A model generated the notes under the pieces. It ran no database searches, was not told where the DNA came from, and saw only the letters and a program-made list of their open reading frames with translations. 64,000 nucleotides of DNA from Straminergon stramineum (Eukaryota > Streptophyta > Bryopsida > Hypnales > Calliergonaceae), in the NCBI GenBank assembly GCA_963920665.1, contig OY987268.1, forward strand, positions 6,512,501-6,576,500. Direction: 5' to 3'. Positions 36,610 to 50,119 of this stretch are shown here, one piece after another (the first letter of the stretch is position 1; every line of letters begins with the position of its first letter). The position numbers were made by a program, and so were the translations under genes.

Positions 36610-38923
36610 AATTAGGTTGCCTTACCCCAAGAAAGTTACTTTACAAGTCATCAAAGTCAACAAATACTTCTACAAATATTTCCATTTGTACATTTAGAGG
36701 TTCATGAGTCCCTATTACAACAATGTTTAATTCAAAAGTAGTGCATTCATGTATGTAATGTAGATTGTGCCTATTCTACAAAACCCAGGGAAATATAGTA
36801 TAGGGGGTAATTCCTAAGGAAAGGTCAATAAGTCTAATGTTTGCATGACTAAGGTCACTTATTTTCATATTTTGAATATTTATCTATTGTGTTTTTTGGC
36901 TTGATTCAAGGAAATAACCTAAGGAAATACTTTAAATGTCAATTTTTCACAGTCCAAATTCCCAATGCTATATTATAGACTCAATGGATGACGTCACAGT
37001 CTTGTCTAGTGTATGGCTCATGTCAATTCTCAAGTCAATTTGTTAGGGAATTGTCAATTTGTCTTTATGCATGCTCTAGCCACTTAATATTAATATTGTA
37101 TAAATATTTATAAAAAAATATCAAATATCTTGCACATAAATTCAATCCTTTTTTCTTTCCCTCATCCGTCTAAGCCGTATTAATTTAATTGCAATTTTTA
37201 TTTTATAAAATAATTTGGTCCCCTAATTCCATACAATCAAAAATTCCAAAAGAAGGAATTAGTTCTTTCTTAGGTCTTGAGTAATTCTTCACGTCAGCCC
37301 ATTTCGCTCCAGTCTCCCTTTAAATCAATTTATCTTTGAGCTTGTATGTGGTTGAGTCAATTGGCCTTATTATCCATCCATGGACACACAACCAAGAAAC
37401 TAGACCTATCACCGCGCACAAGGTCTAATACAAGGACTAGTCGACTTTCCACCTACCTCCAATTACACTGTTGACTTGACTAACTCCTTTAACAAAGCAA
37501 ATATCAACTACTGGATATGCTTCATGTTTGATTTGACTTAATTTCAGATTTTATATATAATAGTTTTAGCTTGAGCCATATAATTTAATTTAATTCAAAA
37601 CTCAATTCATCAATTTGCATTACATGCTACACTGGTTACCACTGGACCATGTCTATTTGAGACTCTCCAATACAATCTAACCAATACGCTATCAATTAGA
37701 CTTAATTGGTCATTTGGACTTACACTGTACAACTTTTACTCAATTTGACAACCAGCCGGGATCTATTATTGTCCAGTAGACCATTCCTTGTTTTATATCT
37801 ATTTGACAAACTACACACACATTGACTGCATCTAAACATTTATTAGTAATGTAACTAGCATCACAACTTTGCAGTAAACTTGACATAGATTATCAATTTG
37901 CGATTTTCACTAGTATGCACTCATGGATACCATAACTTAGGAATTTAATTTCATAACAATATAATTCTATAGCTCGACAATTGGATTTGCCATACGACTA
38001 AATAATTCCACACTTCACACATTTATTAATTAATTATTTCAAGAGATCGTCAATTTATCTTCATAGTTCCAGTTTGGATTCATAGCTAATTTAGCCAAAT
38101 AGATTATTCAAACACCACTCATACAATCACACAGCACTCAAAATTATATTGACCATACTTGGTAATTTATTTATTTATTTATTTGATAATTTTATGACAC
38201 AACTTCCATGCTCAAAAATACACAATCAAATTGACAATATTCTCAGTTCATCACACAAGCACCATTACACAATTGATTAATCTGTAATTCCAACCACAAA
38301 CGCTCACACAAGTATATATTTAGTAATCATCAAAGATACACATACACACAAATTTCAGCACATCAATTAGATTGTAGCACAGTTACTCAATTCTTCCAGT
38401 TTCGACTTGACTAAAGCTCCACAGGCAACCACCACAACAACCCAGCTAAATCACTCAACCAAATAGACAAGTACAACTTTCTCCACAAAAACAAATTGAC
38501 ACTTGCAAAAAATTTTAAGCTTGAGAATTTTTACAATAGAATCGCAAGAGTACAGTGAATCATACGACCTGTATGAACTAATTTAAAAGCAAATCGACCT
38601 TTGGACTTATAGTCCCAAAACCGGGAAGATGACTTTTCATAGAGAGCTACAACTATTCAACTTGACTTTTAAATCTTTATCAATTCGCCTTGCTTCAAAT
38701 CCTAGCAAATCCACCCATTCAATTCTAACGAAGGATTTATATTGCCAATTGACTTACTAATGGAAATGAGGTGAATTGACAACCCAATTTACACTTAAAA
38801 AATCAAATTGATACAAAATTGAAAAATTTACAGCACTACAATGTACAAAAGCAAAAAATATTTATATCATGTCAAATGTCAAGAAGTTAGTGCAGGGCAA
38901 CCTAATTTCACTATTTAATGTAG
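36610..38923. other. intergenic, nothing recognised
   Basis: No gene is seen. The sequence is relatively rich in CAATTTGAC/CAATTGAC words between 37000 and 38850 and contains a (TTTA)n run near 38168-38184. It could be a decayed retroelement, but no ends or domains were found. Confidence 0.4.
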
Positions 38924-39365
38924 GTAAGGCAAACAAGCCTATTACCACCCTCATTTAGAATTTGAGTATTTGGAGTCCAATTCTAAAAGGGGGCACATTT
39001 TTCAAAGGTGTGCACTTGTTTCACGAATCAAACCCAAGTGGAATTATAATTTTCTAATTAAAATTGTAATTTCTGTGAATTTTTGAAGTGGTTAGCCTTG
39101 AAATTACCAAAGTGCATATAGATTGGAGTAATGAACGCCCTATTAATAACCCATAAGCAACTTTTTACGTATTTACTAGCATTTAAGTATTCACCAATCA
39201 TATATTGACATGTTACCCTTAATGGCATTAATTCACTAATTTTGTCAATTTAGAATAGATTTGGTTGATTTTTTGGATAGATTTGGGTGTTTGAAGGCAA
39301 GAAATTGGGGCCAAATGTAGGGTGACGGAATTGGGCTGTAAACAAAATTGGGTTGGTCTACCTTA
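38924..39365 (-). mobile_element. TAAGGTAG-family inverted-repeat element, copy 1
   Basis: It matches 60177-60598 in the opposite orientation. Shared blocks are AAGCCTATTACCACC, GGGGCACAT, TTTCACGAATC, AACCCAAGTGGAATTATAAT and AATTAAAATTGTAATTTCT. Its right end, GGTTGGTCTACCTTA, matches the other copy's TAAGGTAGACCAGCC. It is about 440 bp and non-coding. Confidence 0.65.
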
Positions 39366-39911
39366 TGTCTTTGTGCCAACATTTGTCAAGTCACACATGT
39401 GAGCCTTCACATCACTTTGTCCCCATTCATGTCACACCTTTATGCCATGCAAGTTAATTAATTAAGTAACTTACTAGTGATATAATTCTATAGAAAAAAG
39501 AAAATATCCACACTTCCATGCATGGCTTTCTTTCTTCTTTTCAATGGGAATCCAACCAAGTTGATTTGATCAATTGTATCGAAGCTTTGTTCTTAAGATT
39601 CAGAAGTTCTAAGAGCAATGGAAACAAGATGGGTTGGTGAGGGGCCAACAATCACATTTGCTAGTTCTTTCTTTCTCTCAAATATTATACTTGCTAGACA
39701 AATGGCAAATTGACAAAAAAATTATACTATTCCAAAGATGTTTGTGGAATGGTGAAGCACATCTCTACAAAAGACATGGATCCTACAAATTGTATACAAT
39801 TTCATGGCAACATAAAAATGTTCTCACCAAAAGATACACTGGTGCAAAGTAAGCATGGTTTAGCTCATTAAAGACAACAAATTGATGTCCCACAAATGAT
39901 TTTCTAGGTGA
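39366..39911. other. intergenic, nothing recognised
   Basis: An open frame at 39634-39852 has no recognisable domain and no splice or homology support. It is treated as chance. Confidence 0.4.
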
Positions 39912-40848
39912 CTTAACCCCTAAAGGTCCAAACATGGTTTTTTGGCATTATAGATATTTTGGGCAACTCACTATGAGCTGAATTTTCTATTTTTTTCTTT
40001 GAAATTTTCACAAAACATGTGGTTGAGGAAGGGCTTTAAGGCCCAACAATTTTCATAACTTTTGACTATATGGTTAAAAAATTATTATATAATATGTAGT
40101 TTCTTTGCCAAGTTGGGCAACTCAGGCAGATCAGAAAAAATCACTTTTTTCAAAAATAAAAATTTGAAATTGGTTTTCCAGATTTATATGTACATGAAAA
40201 GCTTTGAATCATTCAACTTTGATTAATGAGGTGAAAGTTATGAGATGTTTTAGTTTGCGGGTCGTTATGGATTCTCTACTCTAAAATAAACTTTGAAGTC
40301 CTTCATTTAACTCAATTTTCAATATTTTTTGAAAAAAATTAAATCATAGGATGTATATTGTTTGTTGCAACATTACAACCATTGGGATTTTCATTTTTCA
40401 AGTCCATAACAAAATTCTTAACAATTTAGTATTTTTAATCCTTTTCTACTTCTTTCTACTTACTATTTTTTTCCTATATGTTGTACAATTCCAAATAATT
40501 TGAATTTTTTTAAGCATATAGCCAATTTGCCTTGAAGAACTAATTCAAAGACGTACATCCATTTTGGACATTTTTTCATACAAATGTGACCTTGTGAAGA
40601 GCAGCTGCCCGGTTTTCTGTAGGGCCCCCAAAAGGGATTTTTGTCACTTCAAACGCTAATATCTTGCAATCTACATGGTGGAAATTTCGGAAATTTTTTC
40701 CACATGTTCTCAAACCAGCTTACTACAAGATCCTATAGTTACATATGTCCAAAAATGTTTTTTTTTCTAAAATTTGGTTCTTGTACTAGAAATGGCAGTT
40801 TTGGAGCGTTATTGGTGAAAATATAGTCATGGGCCTTTAGGGATTAAG
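39912..40848 (+). mobile_element. non-coding inverted-repeat element, copy 2 (937 bp)
   Basis: The ends CTTAACCCCTAAAGG and CCTTTAGGGATTAAG are inverted repeats at 14 of 15 positions. It is collinear with 16522-17460 over its whole length. Its inner ends are better preserved than those of copy 1. It encodes no credible protein, so it would rely on another element's transposase. TA at both borders is a possible target duplication. Confidence 0.7.
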
Positions 40849-41139
40849 AAGCAATACCACAAATGCACCCATCATCCCGAAAATCTAATTATTTTGGATC
40901 CACTACCTTGGTAATAGGCCTCATCCCTCCAAGTTGTAGTACAAGAAGACCTATTCCCAAAAGAAGTGGGAACCCACCATACTACTTACACAAATAGTAC
41001 ATTAACAATGTACGAATCATACCTCCTACTAGTGGGATTCCAAGGGAACAATCACCACTAGCAATGGACCATCAATTTAATGTTGTTATACACTAACTTT
41101 TGGTTGATTGGGAAACAATCACTACTTTCAATGTATTCT

Positions 41140-41440
41140 TTAACCCCTAAAGAACTAGGGCCATTTTTTTGGTCAAAAACCATTCAAAACTGCCCCAACT
41201 CCCATATTCATCAAAATTTTCAACAAAATGAATACATTTCTTGAAAGTATAACCATTGGATCTTGTACCACATTTGTAAAAGAATAAGTAGTAAAATTTT
41301 TGTGACCTTTGATTGTATAGATTGAACTAAGATACAAGCATTTGAGGGGAGACTCATTTTTTTTATTGTACTTGAGAATTTTAGATGCCTTTGACCTTTG
41401 CTTGTGACAAATTTTCACACTATGAATTTTGAATTAAAAA
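41140..41440 (-). mobile_element. terminal fragment of the TTAACCCC family
   Basis: It begins TTAACCCCTAAAGAAC. Read in reverse, it contains an ACAAGATCC..GGTTATA block and a GGCAGTTTTGAATGG block like the right end of 39912-40848. It is therefore an inverted, truncated relative lying 300 bases away. Confidence 0.45.
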
Positions 41441-44400
41441 ATTTAGAATATTGAAGATCATATGAGGCATGTTTCCAAAAAATTTCAAGGCAAAAAAGAC
41501 ATGGAGCATATCCAAAAAAATCTTGCAAAACAACAATGTCCAATAGTTCACAATGCACAATGATAAATATTGGAAATTATTTTCTTAGAAAAAAATTAAT
41601 TTGAGGAGGGGTTTGTGTCAAAAATGCTTTGCTATAGTTTTACTTGAGTCTAGGGCGTTGTATCTAGACTAGGTAGGAGTTCATTAGAAAGGTCCCCTCT
41701 TTATAGGTTGATGTCTCAATCCTACCTCTTTCTTCTTTGTTGGCACCATAAGGATTTTTTTTCTTTAGAATTTAGCAAACAAAAAGCCATCAAACCAAGT
41801 GTTGGAATATTTTGTTCAATTACTCTAATTATCATTCACTTACTTCAATTAGCAAGAATTTTTTGATGGGAATTTTGAGTGTGGGTGTGGTGTAAGTAAG
41901 ACAAGGTTGCAAGTGAGTTCTTTTGCACATCAAATCTACATATTCATTATATTGAGACTTTTCGCAGCCTCATTTTTATCCTCAACTTGAAGATAAACCG
42001 CTTTATCTGTTTACTAGTATATTTTTATAAATAGGTAACAACACCAACTTTTAAAATTTCATTGTAGGATCACTATTTGAGAATTATTTATTTTCAATTT
42101 CAATTACTATTTTTTTAAATGAATTTTCCAATAATTAGCATTTTGTCTCAATATAACAAATATGGCCTTAATCATAGGTTCGTATAAAAAAATTAAAAAA
42201 TGCTTATGTTTGAGGAAGAATTTGTGTTTAGGATGTCTAAAATCCTATTATGTAGTTTATGTAAAAAACTTATGATGATATGATCTAGGTGAAGAAATTC
42301 TTACAAGCTCACATTTATAGACAATATTGTGTAGCCATATATTTCATGCCTATATGAACTACCATCTTTGGCTAAATCTTTGAATTAATGAATTCAAAAT
42401 TTGAATATGTTGGATTGATAAAATAGTTTGGACATACAATATGTCTCTCATTGTCTCAACATCCATATTTTTAATAATGAATGAATTTAGTCATGTCTCA
42501 TATATACAAAATGCATTTTTTGTTTTAAAAAAATGCATTCCTTGTTAAAAAATATTCATACTTGATATAACTAAATGTCTATGAAAAGGATGAATAAGAT
42601 TTATATGTGTGTGAAAAAGAAGGATATGATGACATATTAAGAATATTGGCTAATATGAACCAAACATGATAGTTTGACAATGAGAGGGACTCATGAAATA
42701 TAGGGCAAAGATGTAGAGACTTAGAGCCTCAAAACTTGAGCCTCAAGATATATTGGCAAGGAGCAAAATGTGGATCTCCATATGAAAGCTATTGCTACTT
42801 AATTAATATCTCTAATATATTGCAAGTAAGAAGGTCTCAAAATATTTCTGAAAGAAGTCTCATTAATCAAAATTAATGGTAAATAAAAGCAAATGGTGAT
42901 AAAGAAATATGTGAAGGAACATAAAATAACAAAAATAGAGCATAAGATCAACATTCCAAATCCTAGAACTCAAATATATTAATCTTTTTTTAGAATTTTA
43001 ATATTTTCAATAAGAAGATTGGAAGGACATTCTACATCCCTAAGACAAAAAAATGAATATACTTTTAGAGATTAATATAATTGATGATCCTTATGATTTT
43101 CAAGAATTGCAGGCAATAAGGACTCTATTTGAAATTTAGGATTATAATTTGTAGAAAGAAGCAATTTGCAATGTACATTACTCTATCTTTGATGATAAAT
43201 GCTAATAGAAGCACATACTATATTCGTTCATGCAAAAAAAATTGGCATCACACAATGTTTTTTCAAAAATTGATTGTCAAAAATTGCCATAGAGAAAAAA
43301 ATGAATAGAAAGAATTTTTCTTACAATTCAAGTACATATAATAAGTTGAGTAGTGTACCATACAATGATATGTAAGCATTTCTTTTTAGAACTTTCACAA
43401 CATACATTCTAAGACCTTAGCATTCAAAGTTATGGGATAAATGTTTTTGGACTCTATGGGACAAAGGCACACGATTTTACTTCATCTTTATGAAAAATTA
43501 GTCTTTTTGCTACAATATAGATCAACTTGTCGAATACTGACATATCAATTTTCATCCAAATGAAATGTAAGGTATTGTCCTATTTTGGTGGACATTTCTT
43601 CACTACTACCTTTTGCTAGGCCATAGCCTCCACACATTGGTTGTATTTTGTATATATCTTGTCAGTTCCATATCCATTGTAGCCTAGTTTTTAATATAAG
43701 ATAGTAGATAAGTTAAGAAAAGTATCTACTAAGTTTCATAGCCATATTACAAATATCCAATATGATTGAAGCTCCAAAATATCCCCTTGGCTACATTTCA
43801 TTCCAAACACTTGAATGTTCTTTGAAGCCTCACATCTTCTTCACTATAACAGATCTAGTTTGAAAATTGATATTATGGTAGATCAATTATCCTAATAAAA
43901 CTGAAATCCAATATTTTACATTGATCCAACACTTTATCAAAACACAAATCCAAAATTCCTCACATCAATGCTTTCTTCAATAATAAATCACCAAGAAATG
44001 TACAATTTAGCACCCAAGTGCATTCCACATTTCAAAAACCACCAAAAACCAAGAGAGAGACAAGGTACCAGCCCTTGCTTCTAAGTAGTCAACTACAATC
44101 CTAAAAGGCTAGATACTGGCAAATCCTAACCCTCCCTAACCCTAACATCAACTACTAACCAACCAGTTATCAATTGACAACTGACAAGATCAATTAATAA
44201 GAACTTTCAACTCATCCTTTAATATACAAAGATGCCTACTTTAACTAGTAGATAAACCACATCATGACATGGCTACAACAAGGTCTTTCAAACTATTCCC
44301 AACTTGTGCATTCAAGTTAGGGTGTCAAATAGATCCCTTATTTAGAGTCCAATCCAAATTGCACCATGTAGTCATTTTCACCCTATGGATACTCCAATTG

Positions 44401-46084
44401 CCTTATAACTAGGATTGCACTTTTGTACACATTTTACATACAGAAAAATTAATAATAAAATGGCCATTTTTGAAAACATGTTTCAAAAATTTAGAACAAA
44501 AAATTGAATAATAGGACCTTTAATGCATATATAGGCTATGACTTTTATGAAATTTTTAAAAAAAAATTCATTGCAAAAATTTAGGGATTTGGAACCCCCT
44601 TTTCAAAACTGTTTCAAAAATAACTTCCAACCTAAATTTGAAAGTGAATTAAATCACAAATAAATCGGAAAATGTTGATAAAAATTTAATTTTCTTACAC
44701 CCATCACTTTGTTATTCAATAAATTTTAAACCTAGTATTTTGAAAATTTAGATATAGAGTTATAGATTCAAAATGCCAAAAATGTTGTTTGAATTTTTTT
44801 TTCATATTTTAATCATATAAAAATTTGATTTATTGAAAAAAAATTGGAGTGGAATTTTTTTGTATATTTTCTTCAAGTATCAATAAGTGATTTTTAGCAC
44901 TAAAGTACGGAAGCAAGTTTGATTTTTCTTAATGCATTTATATATTTTAATATTGTGATAAGCTATAAAATTAGAGGATTCCATTTGGTAAGTTTTCTAA
45001 TTCCAAAAATTACCAATTTGGGGGAATATATAGAAATGTATGCCTAAATATAGAATCCAAAAGAAAATTGAATCATTTCATAATGCCCATAATTCACAAA
45101 CAAGTGTCAAAGTTGTAAAATTGTCAATTTGTGACTACATTTTTGGGATACTTGTAGTGTGAATGTATCCATCTCTCCATTATGTCAGTAGAACCCATTT
45201 TAGAGCAATCTCTCATTCTATGTAAGAGGCACAATCCATAGTATGGGATTGCTTTAATATCTTGATGCTATTCTTTTCACATCTTAAATGACAATTGTTG
45301 ACGAAGCTTCAACCATTCAATTGTTGAGGTTATGGCTAATGTGAAAGCAAAGATTCACACTCAAAAATAATATAGGTTCATCTACGGTTTCACATGTTGT
45401 TTTTATAACAAGGTTCAATTGTTACATTACTTGGTCCATAATATTCTTGACTAAGGTGGTGTTTACACTCTAGAAGGATCCTTAGTGACTTTGCACATAC
45501 TATAGGGAAGAGGCTTTGCATTTATAAAAGCAATATGTAAAGAAGTTTGAAGAGGACCTTGCTAGGAAAGTAAGTCATTGGCTCACCGATATAGGGACAA
45601 AAACTCTCTTATTGTTATAGTTTTTTTGCATTTAAGATAGTATATCACCTAAAGAAAAGTTTTGACTTTTAAAACTTTTGTTGAGGGTTGAAGAAATCTC
45701 ATTTCTTAAAACACTTTCTGATAGATTTTAACTATAGTTTTGTAATTCGAATGTAATGTGCAAAAGTTATAAGAATTCAAAAATGAATTGGTAGACATTT
45801 CTAAGCTGAATCCTAATCCATAAAGTTCTAGTTGCTAAACTAAAAACAAAAGCATTTGATCATATTATTAAAAAGTAGCATGTTTCAAAGAACCAAATTG
45901 ATTGTGAAACTCAAGTGTATATGCTCAACTCTAAAAACTAGGTGACAAATGTAGATGCAATATGGACATTAATTGTAAATTTTTTTCGTATATGACTAAG
46001 TCAACCATTTTCTAATAGCAATTTTTTCATCTTGTTTGAGAGATTAAGCACCAACATTGAGTATCATGATGGTTGATATAGGGA
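41441..46084. other. intergenic, nothing recognised
   Basis: AT-rich, with stops in all frames and no repeat with clear ends. Any upstream portion of the cyclophilin relic would lie at the right end of this stretch, but I could not recognise it beyond a possible FFHLV word at 46022-46036. Confidence 0.4.
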
Positions 46085-46312
46085 GGGGACTTTGCATACA
46101 AGAATGGTATGGAAGGTGAATCCATTTATAGGGAGCTCTTGGACAACAAAAACTTTGGGCTGAAGCACACTAGCTTGGGCATGTTGTCCATAGCAAATTC
46201 TAGAAAGTCCAATACCAACGACTACAAATTCTTCATTATGCTAGTGCCTTGTCCCTAGATAGATGGTTGTCATATTGTTTTTGGCTTGATTAGTGGAGTA
46301 GTTATAGATTTG
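46085..46312 (+). pseudogene. cyclophilin (peptidyl-prolyl isomerase) domain fragment
   Basis: The frame translates to GGDFAYKNGMEGESIYRELL, then DNKNFGLKHTSLGMLSIANS, then RKSNTNDYKFFIMLVPCP, a TAG stop, and IDGCHIVFGLISGVV. These are the ordered cyclophilin landmarks GGDF..G.GGESIYG, F.LKH..PG.LSMANS, NTNGSQFFI and LDG.HVVFG. Active cyclophilins use NGSQFF, but here it reads NDYKFF, and a stop interrupts the LDG region. The upstream catalytic FHR segment is not intact. With its substitutions and stops it is a dead gene fragment. Whether it is a processed copy or one remaining exon cannot be judged. Confidence 0.8.
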
Positions 46313-49300
46313 GGGCTATAATAATAAAACTAAGTCAATCTATCTTGCTAGCATATTGCCTTATATTTTCTTTCTTGATACTCATGCAGTCATGTACTAT
46401 GCAAATGATACTTGAGCAAAATTTGGATGATATTTGCATAATGTTGATCATATTAAAGCAATATCTTAGAGATGTTTGGATGAAAATTGGATGGTACTTA
46501 AGTCAATAAAGTGATATTTGGATGATACTTGGGGGGTAGTAGGATCAATTTTCGCTATAGGATATTGTATTGCTTTGCAAGTGTAGCCATCAATCACAAT
46601 ATAGCTTGTAGTTTTTCCAAGTAGTCAATTTGATTATTAGTGACTTCTTGTATAAAATTCATGCATGATAACATGATTGGGCCAGATCATTAACAGTGAA
46701 GAAGTAGCCTACAAAAAATTAAGAAATGGATTGAAACGTGGATATTCCAAGTACCTTGTATAGATCAAGAATTGTGGATAGATGAAATGCAATAGTGAGT
46801 GGGATTCCACATGTCTCAATTGATTGCAAGGAAAGATCCTACTCAAAGATTTTCAATTCCCTTGCTTTGATTTATGTAAACCCTCTATGTACTTGCCATT
46901 TGTTTGGTGCTGCAAAAATAATTCCATCTCTTCTTATATATATTGTTGCAACAAGACTTGCACGTCAAGAATTTTTCTTCTCTTTTCTTTACCCACAATT
47001 AATAAGTGAAAATCTTTGGTGTATAGAACATGGCTTGCCTACCTTGACCTAGACAACTTGTCAAACTATATATAAAGATGCCAATTTTAAGCTCCCAAGA
47101 CACAAGGTCTACAAACTCCACTTTGGTTCTTCATCCAAATATTGGATGATAGTGTTCATGCCTTTAAAAAATTATAATTTTCTAATTAGATGCCAATATT
47201 TGTGCCTTGACTTTTAAAGTCTATTTTAGTTAGACTATTTCTAAAAATAACACAAATTTTGAGTGCATAGCCAAAGTAAGGTTATAAGAAAAGACATGAA
47301 AACTTTCCACATAGAACTATGAATTTGAAGAGCTTAGATCAAAGTTTTGGATTCCTATCCCCTAGACTAGAACTTTGAAGTCCAATCATTTAAACTAAGG
47401 TGTTCTGATGTGTGTAAATTACAAGATGGGATCACATGTTTAAAAAGAGTTATAAATGTAAATCATTTGGCAATTAGTAGTTTAGTACCAATATTTGATT
47501 GTTTTAGAGTTTATTTTTCCATGGGTACAATTTTTAACTTGAAGTCAAGAACCTAAAATGTAATTCACATAGTATTGCCATGACATGTGTTATAGTAGAG
47601 TAGGGTGAAGATTTTCTGCTATATTATAGATAAATTAGCAAATACTTGAAATTTGAATTTTTTGAGTTTTTTTATTTCATCCTTCCTTTTGAATTTAACA
47701 TAAGCGGAGTTGGTACTAAAAGAACAAAAATTGTTAGGTTAGAAATTCTACTATAGCCACAAATTTTAATCTAATCCCTTTGATGATTGAGAAAGTCTTT
47801 AGATTTTTTTCACATGTGGAAAAAAAGTGTGAGAAACAATAATATTTAGAATCATATTTTCTTGACAGTACATGGATTTTTATAAATTTTAAAAAGTAGT
47901 GTACTTTAAAGCTTAGAAGTTACACTATATATCATGTCAAAAACTAGTATAGAGTGCATTCCAAATGGTCATCTTACTCACCTAGAATGGTCAAAATATA
48001 TCCCTAACATTATCACAATTTCAAGGCCAAAAATGGTTGTGAATAATCTTTGATTGTTTGACACACAAAATGTACATGTGGCCATTGAAATACTCCCAAG
48101 CCATCACTTGGACATTCTAAAATTGCTTTGTCAACTTGTTTTTCTATATTAAAAATTTATATTGATTTCAATGATCAATTGCTCCTAAAAAATCATTGTA
48201 AATGTAAGTTTGCATCACAAAGATGGAAGATTTGCATTTGGAGTTGCACTTGAAGAAGCATATGTACAATGAGTAGAAGTAAGTGCCGTTGAATACAATG
48301 GGCACAAAGCGGATTTGCATCATCAACCCATTCTCAATAGAGTAGAGTTTGTCATATCAATGGAAATTTTTTCTATTTACACAACCAAATCACGATAAGA
48401 TCTTGAATCTAGATCAAAGGACTTCGGAGTTTTAGTATTGAAAGACAATACACAACATGTTAGAGCTCATGTTGAGGCAAGGCATTGAAGTTGGATACAT
48501 TTTGTCAAAACCAATAGAGAATGAAACAAAACTAAAGAGACCTATGTAGATGAGATTTGGAAATATTCAACAAACTTCCTAGTTTTTCCCAAACCTTATG
48601 GCTAACTATACATTTGGGATTTTGATTCACTACCTACTTTGAAAATATGGAATACAATCAATTCATTTTTTCCCCCACATATGGTTGGTTGTTACAACTA
48701 AGCTTCAATGAAATATAATATGATTGATCTTGTCCAAATTTTTTATTGTGATGCAACACTTTCTTAGCATTAAATAAGATGACTGAGCTTAGACAATGAA
48801 TATTGGTAGATATAGAACCTAAGACACTATGAACCCAAAAAAGTCCAACATTTGGCTAATATTGAGTAGAAATTGTCCTATCTAGCTTTTTATTGATTTT
48901 GGCATATACAACAATTTATTTACTATAAGAAAATAGATTTGGCAAAGGTGTCATGAGTAGAGTTGTATGGGCATAGAATCAAAGTACTTGTGCATATTTC
49001 AAAGAGGGTTCTTTTTCTCAAATTTAGTAATTTTTTGAAGAAATCGCTTTGGCCAATAAAAGTTTCATTTGCCCTTGACATGCTTGAAAGGACATTTAAT
49101 TCAAAGACTAATATTTTACTTTTGATGCACCAATGGCATGCATTACAACCTAAAATAATTTATTTTTCATTCGATTTTTAGTGTTAGTAGATTTCTCTAT
49201 AATTTCAATATCAATGAAAGGATAGAAAGGCTTGTAATGGAGAAAAGACAATTAAATAGGTCATTTACAAAAAGGCCTCTCTATTCCTTTTACTTTTAAA

Positions 49301-49630
49301 AATTTGTGAATTAAATATATTGAATATTGACATGAACACTTTAAAATTAAACTGAGGCAAATGATGAAAGGGAGACCTTTCAATGAATTATGATTTTAGA
49401 GATTTTAGCTCTAAATCTCATCATTTGCATAATTGCATCTTCTTTTGATTAACCTCCCTAATATATGATATTGTCTAAAGTTCCTTAAAGTAGTCTAATG
49501 TCACTCAGAACATATATTTTGCATCAAACAAAGAATTTTAGTATTTACAAGAGTTTGTTAATGCATATATTGTAACATTTCATGAAGCTCTATTGATGAA
49601 ATTTAATACATGAAATATTTGAAGATATAT
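46313..49630. other. intergenic, nothing recognised
   Basis: Contains short irregular repeats of GGATGATATTTG/GGATGATACTTG near 46420-46530. Open frames at 46795-47052 and 48963-49181 have no recognisable motifs. No gene is supported. Confidence 0.4.
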
Positions 49631-49746
49631 CACTAGTAGAAATCTAGTCCTTAAGTAGTAAGCTCTAGTACTCGGTACCCATATGGACCTCTAGCACTAG
49701 AATTTTGTACTCTGACTAATGCTCCAGGACCAACTTTCTACTAGTG
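49631..49746. mobile_element. CACTAGTAGAAA-ended MITE, 116 bp
   Basis: It starts CACTAGTAGAAATCTAGTCC and ends GGACCAACTTTCTACTAGTG, inverted copies of each other with a few mismatches. The flanks TAT and CAT are close but not identical, so the 3-bp duplication is not proven. It lies about 370 bases past the stop codon of the CFAP144-like gene, outside the coding region. Confidence 0.65.
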
Positions 49747-49934
49747 CATTCTCTCTTTCCTCCATACATTGCAAATAGATACAAAATTTTGGAATGAAGT
49801 TGCTTTTTTGGATGAGTAAACCTTTTTATCCATGACTATGGATGAAATAATAAACCTTCTATCATTCCAATAAAGATAGCTTTCTATATTGCTCAAAAGA
49901 AATGTAACAAAAAATCACTTGCATAGTGTGAAAT

Positions 49935-49940
49935 TTTATT
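49935..49940 (-). terminator. candidate polyadenylation signal of the CFAP144-like gene
   Basis: AATAAA on the minus strand, about 180 bases downstream of the stop codon. The position is reasonable, but the motif is common in AT-rich DNA. Confidence 0.35.
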
Positions 49941-50119
49941 TCTCTAATTAAGGCAAAATTGCCATGTACTTTGCCTACTATAGTTTAAACTCCAATCCAT
50001 TCTAACTCTTGCTATGATCATATTTTTTTGTACTTGTGCTTCAAAAACAAAAACAACAATTCAAATATACACAAATGTCAAGTTTGCATGTTCACCACCA
50101 CTCTAGAGACAACACAAGC

